DNA of 59,216 nucleotides from Verrucomicrobiales bacterium (lineage in GTDB: Bacteria; Verrucomicrobiota; Verrucomicrobiia; Verrucomicrobiales; DEV007). Where the stretch lies: positions 1-59,216 of the forward strand of contig JAPYUT010000020.1 in NCBI GenBank assembly GCA_029940475.1, written 5' to 3'. Made by a program: the position numbers and the translations under genes. This document shows positions 1-7,491 of the stretch, piece after piece (position 1 is the stretch's first letter; each line of letters starts with the position of its first letter). The notes beneath the pieces are model-generated. The model searched no databases, had not been told where the DNA came from, and saw only the letters and a program-made list of their open reading frames with translations.

Positions 1-170
1 CGGATAATGGCGACAACGGCGACAAGCCTGAGCGCCCCGAGCGTCCGGATAATGGCGACAACGGCGACAAGCCTGAGCGCCCCGAGCGTCCGGATAATGG
101 CGACAACGGCGACAAGCCTGAGCGCCCCGAGCGTCCGGATAATGGTGACGACGGCGACAGGCCTGAAATG
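1..170 (+). repeat. 45-bp tandem repeat, about 3.7 copies, coding
   Basis: A 45-bp unit is present in three identical copies (1-45, 46-90, 91-135), followed by a diverged fourth copy from 136. Read in the frame of the EF-hand gene it encodes the 15-residue unit DNGDNGDKPERPERP. The perfect identity of three copies suggests recent expansion or ongoing slippage. The array probably continues left of the window. Confidence 0.95.
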
Positions 171-644
171 CCTGGTGGGGACAAAGTGTTCGGTAACGGT
201 AACCTCCCTGATTTCCTGGCCAATTTTGACCTAGATGGCAACGGGGTCCTTGACGAGGAGGAACGTCAGGCCGCAGGAGATGACCGCAGAGACCGTGCCC
301 GCGAGCGACGTGAGGCATGGGATGCTAATGGTGACGGCGAAATTTCCGATGAGGAACGTGAGGCAGCCCGTGAGGCGTTGCGCGCCAAGATTGAAGAACG
401 CCGCAACGAGCGATTTGCCGAGGTCGATACTGATAATGATGGCGCACTGAGCCTGGAGGAGTTCTCCGCAATTGGTGCAATAGCGCGCCTTGCCGAACGA
501 CGTCCTGAAGCTGTTGGAAAAATATTCAACCGGCTCGACGAAGATGAGGACGGCAGTGTGAGTGCCGATGAATTCACTTTCCACCTGCGCCACAAACGCC
601 ACCATTGCCCCCAACCTCCGGGACCCCCTGAAGGCGAAGAATAA
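3..644 (+). CDS. EF-hand protein with Asp/Pro-rich repeats (5' end missing)
   Basis: The frame is open from the left edge, so the gene starts outside the window. The first ~50 visible codons are DNGDNGDKPERPERP repeats, a flexible acidic/proline-rich linker. Four EF-hand calcium loops follow, with cores DLDGNGVLDEEE, DANGDGEISDEE, DTDNDGALSLEE and DEDEDGSVSADE, separated by charged helices rich in Arg and Glu. Such proteins in this phylum are usually secreted calcium binders, but no signal peptide can be checked because the N-terminus is missing. The frame ends at TAA 642-644 and a strong hairpin follows at 692-747, so the transcript probably stops there. The exact partner or role is unknown. 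Confidence 0.85.
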   Translation, partial: DNGDNGDKPERPERPDNGDNGDKPERPERPDNGDNGDKPERPERPDNGDDGDRPEMPGGDKVFGNGNLPDFLANFDLDGNGVLDEEERQAAGDDRRDRARERREAWDANGDGEISDEEREAAREALRAKIEERRNERFAEVDTDNDGALSLEEFSAIGAIARLAERRPEAVGKIFNRLDEDEDGSVSADEFTFHLRHKRHHCPQPPGPPEGEE

Positions 645-691
645 GGCCAATCCACGAGTATTTCGGGCACTTACACCCCCTGCAGAATCAT

Positions 692-747
692 GCGATAAGA
701 AGAAAGGCGACCCATATGGGTCGCCTTTCTTCCTTTCTTCTTATCGC
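692..747 (+). terminator. Strong nested inverted repeat downstream of the EF-hand gene
   Basis: Bases 702-713 (gaaaggcgaccc) pair perfectly with 718-729 around the loop ATAT. An outer arm 692-702 pairs with 737-747, with an 8-nt asymmetric pyrimidine insertion on the right arm. The right arm is rich in T (CTTTCTTCCTTTC). It is most likely a factor-independent terminator, possibly working in both directions. Confidence 0.7.
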
Positions 748-814
748 AAATGCACCTGAACCGTGCTAATGTTTGCAAGTCTTTAAAACCCCCTTACCCC
801 CTCTCTTTAAACCC

Positions 815-1804
815 ATGAAACCATTCAAGGTGCCTGTCGCACTCGCGCCCTTTTTCGCCCTTGCATTAGTCGCATCCAATGCAGCGCAGCGGGAAATTTA
901 TTTTACCGACTTTGAGGATGCCGTCCCCGGAAATGACAACCTCGTCGGCTATGACAACTGGAATGGAAGTCCAAAGGGGCGCGGTTCCCACGGTATAGAT
1001 GCCGAAGCCGTCCCGGGTCTCGGCCAAAGCGCTTTTATCGGCTACGCTTCCCCGGGAGGAAACACAAATTCCGCCATCGTCCTGCGCCCCATCCTCCACG
1101 ATCCGGTCGCCTCGGGTGAACCAATTATCCGCCTGGTGGCTGCAATCGGATTAAATGATTCGGACAACAATAATAATCCTCAGCGGAACAGTTTCTTTAT
1201 CACGTTCTTGAACTCCAGCGGCACGCCACTGGCTTCCCTTAATTACAACAATACCGAGGCAGGATTTGGACTCTGGCGTGATGATGGCATCGAAACTCAT
1301 GATACCGGGGAGGAATTTATCCGTAACGAGGTCCAGTTACTGGTTGCCGAGATAGATTTCGCCAACAATACCTGGAGTGTCGACCTGGACGGATTCCAGA
1401 TTTTCCGCGACCAGCCATTCACGGTCAAGAACGGGGAAGATCTTGACCTGGGGGGAACCGCAATCAGCTGGCAACGCGGTTCAGGCAACAACTGGGGCAA
1501 CAACTGGATGCTCTTTGATGACTGGACAGTATATGCCGACACCTCAAAACTCACCATCCCCGAAGAAAACTTTAAGATCAATTCCATCACTCAGACTGCC
1601 GGCGGCGACATCACTCTTCAGTGGAAATCCCGGCCCGGGTTCCGCTATCAGGTCGAATACTCCAACGATCTGCTCACCTGGCAATCCGACCTTCCCAATT
1701 CACTCATTGAAGAACCCGTGGAGACGGAAACCGGCTACACTGATACCACCACCACTCAAAGCCCAGAGCGCGCTTACCGAATCACACGCACACCGGCGGG
1801 CTAG
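815..1804 (+). CDS. Secreted protein of unknown function, beta-rich
   Basis: 329 residues. I start at ATG 815 because it opens directly into a signal peptide (MKPFKVPVALAPFFALALVASNA); a TTG 14 codons upstream is in frame but would spoil it. The mature part begins with a segment (YFTDFEDAVPG) like the opening of LamG/concanavalin-type beta-sandwich proteins. The last ~75 residues (from about TIPEENFKINSI) resemble C-terminal beta modules often found on verrucomicrobial exported proteins, with the pattern F-x-Y-x-V-E-Y-S-x-D-L-x-x-W. No catalytic motif was recognised. The CotH gene follows after 33 bp on the same strand, so the two may be co-transcribed and act together at the surface. Confidence 0.75.
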   Translation: MKPFKVPVALAPFFALALVASNAAQREIYFTDFEDAVPGNDNLVGYDNWNGSPKGRGSHGIDAEAVPGLGQSAFIGYASPGGNTNSAIVLRPILHDPVASGEPIIRLVAAIGLNDSDNNNNPQRNSFFITFLNSSGTPLASLNYNNTEAGFGLWRDDGIETHDTGEEFIRNEVQLLVAEIDFANNTWSVDLDGFQIFRDQPFTVKNGEDLDLGGTAISWQRGSGNNWGNNWMLFDDWTVYADTSKLTIPEENFKINSITQTAGGDITLQWKSRPGFRYQVEYSNDLLTWQSDLPNSLIEEPVETETGYTDTTTTQSPERAYRITRTPAG

Positions 1805-1837
1805 TGACGGATTCACTCGCGCCAACGAGTAAATGCA

Positions 1838-4800
1838 ATGGTGAAATACATTCTTTCCATCTTTATTGTCCCATGGCTTTTCTGCGGCAGCTTGCTGCAG
1901 GCGGACATTATTATTAATGAAATCTCCGCCCGGGGTAGTGATCGGCTGTTGCGCTGGGATGGTAACGGCCAGCCTTTTGTCGGATCCTCCCCGGCCTGGA
2001 GAGATGCGGATTTCAAAGATGCATTGTGGCTGAGTGGTAATACTCCCATTGGTTATGACCTCGGCAGCATCAATACCAACCTGGGAAACACCCTGCGTGG
2101 AATCTCCCCCTCTTTGTATGTCCGCAAGGACTTCAACGTCCCCGTCAACAAGGCTTCATCCTCAAGACCCCTCATTCTGCGTATCAACTACAATGATGGA
2201 TTCATTGCCTGGGTAAACGGCATCGAGGTTGCACGGGCAAATACCGGTGCAGACAAGGCACACATCTATTTTGACCAGCTCGCCTACCGTGGCAGCAGCA
2301 TTGGAACCTCTACCTCCGACTTCAACCTCGGCACCACGTCAGCCCTGCTATCGCCAGGAGACAACACCCTGGCCATCCAGGTTGCCAACCAGGATCCGGC
2401 AGGCAGCCTGCGCCTGGACATGTCCCTGCTCATCGACGAATCCAATGCAACAGATACCATCCTCGTGCCGCTGGGGTCCCGGGTCAGTTACTTCCCGGGC
2501 CTTATGGAACCGACCTCCGACATTTATGACCCGGCAATCCTCGGCAACCCGGTATTCGACAACGAAATATCCGACTGGATCGAATTATATAATAACGGTG
2601 CTGGCACTGTTGACCTTGGTAACTGGTCATTAAGCGACGAGGACTCCAATCCCGGAATGTGGAGTTTCCCTGATGAAACCCTGATCCCCGCAGGCGGCTA
2701 CTTGATCGTTCTCGCTGATAATCCGCCCACCCCGATAGCCGGAGCGCATTACCTGCACACCAACTTCAAGCTCGCTGGCGACGGTGAATTCCTCGGGCTA
2801 TTTGATGACACGGGTGCCCCGCAAAGCATCCTCAGCTCAAAGTATCCAAAGCAGCAGGATTACTACAGTTACGGCCTTGATTCATTTGGGGGAAACTATG
2901 TTTTTTATGACACTCCCACTCCCGGCAAGGCAAACTCCGGAAACATTTTCACGGGGAAGGCGGATGCACCCGACTTTGACAATAAGGGAGGTTTCTACCC
3001 CTCTTCCCTCACCGTGACACTCACCACTGAAACCCCGGGTGCCACCATCCGCTACACAACAAATGGCACAGAACCCACTGGCATCAACGGCACTGCATAC
3101 ACGCAAGCGCTCACCCTCAACCCAGTCTCCAATAAGAAAGGACACACTATCCGCGCACGCAGTTTTATGACCGGTTTGATACCATCAAACACCAAAACCA
3201 ACAGCTACCTCATCAACCAGGATTCCCGGCTCGTTAACTCTCCTGCCCTGATATTCACCGCTGACCTGCCGCGCTCGCTCTATGATCCCTTCGGGGCGCT
3301 GGCTATTAACGGCGGACGCTATGTAAGCAATAGGTGGCAACCCACCGGTTCCGCCGACTACAACAATGTCATTAACAGGGGACGCTGTTATGAACGGGAA
3401 ATTCATGCCGAATTTTATTTCCCTGACGGTTCTTCCGGTTTTCGCAGCGACTGCGGAGTGCGCGCTGCCGCCTCGTCATACTCAAGGCCGCGAATGCGAT
3501 TAAACCAGCTTGGATCCAGTCCCTGGCCGGCAAGCGGTGTTGAGAAACCCTCATTTAACCTTTATTTCCGTGATCAATACGGGAATCCCGACGTGCAGCT
3601 GCCGCTCAATGGGGAAAATGCCCCGGTAGACACCTTCCAGCGCTTTCGTGTCCGCGCCGGCAAGAATGACATTAAAAACCCCTTCATCATCGATGAACTG
3701 GTGCGTCGCATCAGCCGGGACATGGGACAGGCTGCCAGCACCGGGGTCATCAATTCGCTCTACGTAAATGCTGAACTCAAGGGTTTCTATAACATGGTCG
3801 AGCGCCTGCGCTCACCCTGGTTCAGCTCAATCCACGGCAGTGCCCCGGGAATGCAATGGGATACCCTCGCCCTGCAGGGTGGCGCCAGCAACGTTGCTGA
3901 AGGTGATATGGCCGCCTGGAACGACATGATAGCACGGCTAAACGCGGCCAATTCCGTGGCAAACTGGCACCGCGTGCTTGAGGTCGCCGATGTGGTTAAC
4001 ATTGCCGACTACTATCTTCTCAATATCTACATGGCCACCTGGGATTGGCCACATAACAACTGGGTAGCGGCCAAAGAACGCTCGCCGGCAGGCCGTTACC
4101 GCCTCTATATCTGGGACGCTGAAGGTGGCATGAACAACCGTGGCAACCGTCCGGTATCCCAGGAAATGATAAATTCCTTCATTGCCAGCGGCAGTGGAGA
4201 ACTGCGTGATCTCTGGCGCGGGCTCAACCGCTGGGAGGACTTCCGCCTGCTTTTCGCTGACAGGATCAATAAACATCTCTTCAACGACGGGGTCCTGGAC
4301 GACCGGGATTTCGAGAATTCCCACCTCAAGTCCCTCGCCGACGAGCTCAAGGATGAATTCAGTGATCTGCTCAGTTTCATGAACAGTGAAAGCGTAAACA
4401 CATCCAAGATCAGCGCATGGACCAGTACAGCCTCCGGTAGAAGAAACTACCTGTTCGGGCCAAACAGGGAAGAGTTTCGCGACAACAACCTGTGGCCGGA
4501 TCTGCCTGCCCCGGAATTCAGCCAACCCGGTGGATCCGTGCCAAGGGACTATCCCCTGAACATTACCAACGAATCCGGCCTCATCTACTATACCAGTGAC
4601 GGTACCGATCCCAGATTACCGGGAGGATCCCCGAACCCGGATGCCATTTCCCAAAGCGGATCCAAGTTAAGCGTTGAACTGATCGCCGCGGGCTCCGAGT
4701 GGAAATACAGTGATAATGACGGCGACCTCGGGAACCTCTGGAGAGCAATCCCCTATAATGACAGCAGCTGGAAAAGCGGGCCGGGACCCCTTGGATTTGG

Positions 4801-6250
4801 CGGAATAAACAATACCGCAACCAACCCCTCGACACGCATTACAATAGCCACTCAGATCAATCCGCGCCCCCGCCAGTTGACCGCTTACTTCCGGAAAACC
4901 TTCGCAATCGATGAGGCCACGGCACACTTCGAGCTTGATCTCAACATCATGTCAGATGCCGGGGCTGCGGTATATATCAACGGTTCGGAGGTATTCAGGG
5001 ACTCAAACCTGCCCTTGGGTGCCTTGTTTGCTAATGCCACAGGCAATGACTCCAGTGACGGCAATGAAGGCGATTACGACAGTTATCCCATTGACGCTTC
5101 AGTATTGGTAAACGGCACAAACGTCATTGCCGTGGAAATGCACAATGTCAGCGTCGGCAGCAGCGACATGGTAATGGACATTCAACTCAACGCCATCCGC
5201 AGCAATCCTGAGAGCACCCCTTTCATTGTAAATACCCCGGTCACCATCATGGCACGCAGCTATCACAACGGCCAGTGGAGTGCCTTGAGTGAAGCTGATT
5301 TCACTGTCGACACAATCCCGGCAAGCAGCGCGAGCCTCTCGGTTGTGGAGATGCTTTACAACCCGGCAGGTGCTGACACTGAAGAATTAAATGCCGGGTT
5401 CACCGATGGTGACCAGTTCGAGTTTATTCAGTTGAAGAATATTGGCTCAAAGGCCATCGACCTGCACGACGTGCGCTTCACCGATGGAATTAATTTTGAT
5501 TTCTCGACCTCACTGATCCGCGCACTCTCCCCCGGATCATACATCATCGCCGTCTCCGATATTAATGCCTTTCGTTTCCGCAACGGCAGCCATCACGACG
5601 CATTAATTGCCGGCCAGTATATCGGCCGCCTCAACAATGGCGGAGAACATCTGCGACTAATCGGATCAAACGGCGAGGTAATACAGGATTACTCCTACTC
5701 CACCTCCTCACCATGGCCGGACCTCAGTAACATGGACGGCAACTCAATTCAAATCATCGACCCCTCCGCATCACACGACGACGGTGAAAACTGGCGGGCT
5801 TCAAGTTCCATCGGCGGCGACCCTGGAGGAACACTGAGTTTCGCGAGCTGGCAGTCAACCCGTTTCACAACGGCGGAGCTCAATGATCCCCTCGTCTCCG
5901 GCAGCGGCGCAGATATCGACGGTGATGGCCTGAGTAATTTTGCCGAATTTGCCCTCGGCACACCGCCACGCAGTGCTGACAACGGAATTGCTCTACCCAG
6001 GATAATCGTGACACACATTGCAGGACAGGATTTCCTTTGTCTGGAATTTACACGCGCAGAAGGGCAGCGAACTGCGGTTTTCAGCAGTCAGGACAGCAAA
6101 GACCTCATTACATGGTCGAATAACGCAACAATGCACGGCGAAGAAACTGTCAATCCCGACGGTTCAATCACCTCCGTCTTCCGCTACCCGGAGCCGATCA
6201 CCGCCGCAGAGGGAACAACCGGGTTTCTCCGTTTGTACATCTCGGATTAA
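1838..6250 (+). CDS. Large secreted CotH-kinase / lamin-tail surface protein
   Basis: 1470 residues with an N-terminal signal peptide (hydrophobic to about residue 22). Visible order: a beta module (~30-205); a lamin-tail domain (~225-335, core ISDWIELYNN); a chitobiase-C-terminal-like module (~375-455, ATIRYTTNGTEPT); a CotH kinase-like domain (~510-870, with ATWDWPHNNW and WDAEGGMN); a second chitobiase-like module (~895-925, YYTSDGTDPR); a second copy of the first beta module (~950-1115); a second lamin-tail-like domain (~1165-1290); and a C-terminal tail with DIDGDGLSNFAEFALGT, common at the ends of exported verrucomicrobial proteins. CotH domains are known as protein kinases from Bacillus spore coats; whether this one is active cannot be judged here. 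The architecture is that of a surface or adhesion protein. It ends one base before the convergent M50 gene. Confidence 0.85.
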   Translation: MVKYILSIFIVPWLFCGSLLQADIIINEISARGSDRLLRWDGNGQPFVGSSPAWRDADFKDALWLSGNTPIGYDLGSINTNLGNTLRGISPSLYVRKDFNVPVNKASSSRPLILRINYNDGFIAWVNGIEVARANTGADKAHIYFDQLAYRGSSIGTSTSDFNLGTTSALLSPGDNTLAIQVANQDPAGSLRLDMSLLIDESNATDTILVPLGSRVSYFPGLMEPTSDIYDPAILGNPVFDNEISDWIELYNNGAGTVDLGNWSLSDEDSNPGMWSFPDETLIPAGGYLIVLADNPPTPIAGAHYLHTNFKLAGDGEFLGLFDDTGAPQSILSSKYPKQQDYYSYGLDSFGGNYVFYDTPTPGKANSGNIFTGKADAPDFDNKGGFYPSSLTVTLTTETPGATIRYTTNGTEPTGINGTAYTQALTLNPVSNKKGHTIRARSFMTGLIPSNTKTNSYLINQDSRLVNSPALIFTADLPRSLYDPFGALAINGGRYVSNRWQPTGSADYNNVINRGRCYEREIHAEFYFPDGSSGFRSDCGVRAAASSYSRPRMRLNQLGSSPWPASGVEKPSFNLYFRDQYGNPDVQLPLNGENAPVDTFQRFRVRAGKNDIKNPFIIDELVRRISRDMGQAASTGVINSLYVNAELKGFYNMVERLRSPWFSSIHGSAPGMQWDTLALQGGASNVAEGDMAAWNDMIARLNAANSVANWHRVLEVADVVNIADYYLLNIYMATWDWPHNNWVAAKERSPAGRYRLYIWDAEGGMNNRGNRPVSQEMINSFIASGSGELRDLWRGLNRWEDFRLLFADRINKHLFNDGVLDDRDFENSHLKSLADELKDEFSDLLSFMNSESVNTSKISAWTSTASGRRNYLFGPNREEFRDNNLWPDLPAPEFSQPGGSVPRDYPLNITNESGLIYYTSDGTDPRLPGGSPNPDAISQSGSKLSVELIAAGSEWKYSDNDGDLGNLWRAIPYNDSSWKSGPGPLGFGGINNTATNPSTRITIATQINPRPRQLTAYFRKTFAIDEATAHFELDLNIMSDAGAAVYINGSEVFRDSNLPLGALFANATGNDSSDGNEGDYDSYPIDASVLVNGTNVIAVEMHNVSVGSSDMVMDIQLNAIRSNPESTPFIVNTPVTIMARSYHNGQWSALSEADFTVDTIPASSASLSVVEMLYNPAGADTEELNAGFTDGDQFEFIQLKNIGSKAIDLHDVRFTDGINFDFSTSLIRALSPGSYIIAVSDINAFRFRNGSHHDALIAGQYIGRLNNGGEHLRLIGSNGEVIQDYSYSTSSPWPDLSNMDGNSIQIIDPSASHDDGENWRASSSIGGDPGGTLSFASWQSTRFTTAELNDPLVSGSGADIDGDGLSNFAEFALGTPPRSADNGIALPRIIVTHIAGQDFLCLEFTRAEGQRTAVFSSQDSKDLITWSNNATMHGEETVNPDGSITSVFRYPEPITAAEGTTGFLRLYISD

Positions 6251-7060
6251 TCAATCCTTCGGTTCAATAATCCTGCCCCGCACCTTCCGTGGTGCCTTGT
6301 CATAAACAAAGCCGTCACGCACTGCAAAGGCACCGCTCAGGCGCCTCATTACTGTATCCATGAAATCTGCTCTCCCGGCAACATTCCGGCGCATCGATTG
6401 CAATTCGGCTTCTCCAGCAACATAGATAAATACAGCCGTGATGAATAATAGCGGGCTCAGGAAAAACGCCCCGCAAAACATCAGGATCGCCATTATCTTC
6501 CCGAAGCCAGCAGCAATCTCGGTTGCCGGCAGCATGCCCATCTTCATTGCCAACAGGGCACGCAAAACGCGACCGCCATCCATGGGAAAAGCCGGTATCA
6601 TGTTAAATGCGATCAGGATCAGATTAGCTGAAATTAAACCATACAGGATAGCCGTGTCCGACGACAACTCAGCCAATCCCGTTGGTACCGGATTACCCAG
6701 TATGAATACAACAAGGGAAAGGACAGCGGCAATAACCAGATTGACTGCGGGGCCGGCAATGGCAATAACCAGCTCCTGTCTCGGCTCATCAGGTAAACGC
6801 ATCAGCCGCGCCACTCCGCCAATCGGCAACAGCGTGATATCATGGGTGCCAATCCCATACCGCCGGGCAGCCAGGCTGTGGCCGAGCTCATGCAGCAATA
6901 CACAGCCAAAGATCGCCAAGACAAAGACCACCGCGTTAAGTGCCAATACCAAACCGGAGCCCAGGGAACTGAACAGCACATAAAACAGTAATAAGGGAAA
7001 ACTCCAGTGCACAAAAATACCAATGCCGAAAGCTCCACCAATACGATAGGATCCTTTCAT
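6251..7060 (-). CDS. M50 family site-2-type membrane metalloprotease
   Basis: 269 residues, polytopic. The zinc motif HELGH is at residues 57-61 within a membrane helix, and the second conserved motif NMIPAFPMDGGR (~153-164) supplies the Asp ligand. Both match the SpoIVFB/Rip-like branch of M50 intramembrane proteases. Unlike many relatives there is no C-terminal CBS pair; the protein ends soon after the last hydrophobic segment with a short basic tail. Members cleave transmembrane anti-sigma factors or signalling proteins in the inner membrane; no substrate gene is adjacent. It converges on the CotH gene with no spacing, and the two stop codons abut. Confidence 0.88.
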   Translation of the reverse strand: MKGSYRIGGAFGIGIFVHWSFPLLLFYVLFSSLGSGLVLALNAVVFVLAIFGCVLLHELGHSLAARRYGIGTHDITLLPIGGVARLMRLPDEPRQELVIAIAGPAVNLVIAAVLSLVVFILGNPVPTGLAELSSDTAILYGLISANLILIAFNMIPAFPMDGGRVLRALLAMKMGMLPATEIAAGFGKIMAILMFCGAFFLSPLLFITAVFIYVAGEAELQSMRRNVAGRADFMDTVMRRLSGAFAVRDGFVYDKAPRKVRGRIIEPKD

Positions 7061-7491
7061 TACGCAGCCTCAATGTGCCATGTGAAGAGCAAACATGCCA
7101 TTATCACAGAATGCATCGCACCATTAAAATGCAGACCAGGCACCAAAGCATTCCCGGCTAGCCTTTGCTCTCCTGCATGGAACTGTGGGAATGCAGCCAA
7201 TAACAGGCAGTATAAACCCCCTTCCACCCCAAGATCCAGCAGGCAAAGAACAAAATCTGTCCAGATTCTCCAACAGCGGGAGTGATGATCCGTAGTCAGG
7301 AAGATCGGATCATGCCACTCCTGGTTACAGACCGGCAGGAACGTGGGGTTTCCTGCCGGTCTTCTTTTTGGATAACCATCAATTGCAATGACACCAAAGA
7401 TCAGTAAAAATTCATCCTGAGCAAGGCGACGGAATTAAGTGACAACTTGACCGGAAAAGGCCTACACTTCGGCAAGTAAGTTGATTCCTTG
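7061..7491 (+). other. 431-bp intergenic region with two strong hairpins; candidate small RNA
   Basis: No convincing protein frame lies here. The right half carries two consecutive hairpins. The first spans 7279-7321: ggagtg/cactcc plus atgatccg/cggatcat with a 2-nt bulge and 13-nt loop. The second is a terminator at 7329-7362. Two stacked hairpins ending in a T-rich tract, with no gene ending just upstream on the plus strand, suggest an independent small RNA or an attenuated leader for the DUF1549 gene at 7492. I could not place a promoter or match a known riboswitch. Confidence 0.4.
7329..7370 (+). terminator. Rho-independent terminator with no protein gene upstream
   Basis: AGACCGGCAGGAA (7329-7341) pairs perfectly with TTCCTGCCGGTCT (7350-7362) around an 8-nt loop, followed by TCTTTTTG. 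This is a textbook terminator in the plus direction. The nearest plus-strand CDS upstream ends at 6250 and the gene between is on the other strand. Confidence 0.75.

Noticed and set aside
1-170. CRISPR-like array at the left edge
   Set aside because: The units abut with no spacers and are translated in frame as part of an EF-hand protein.
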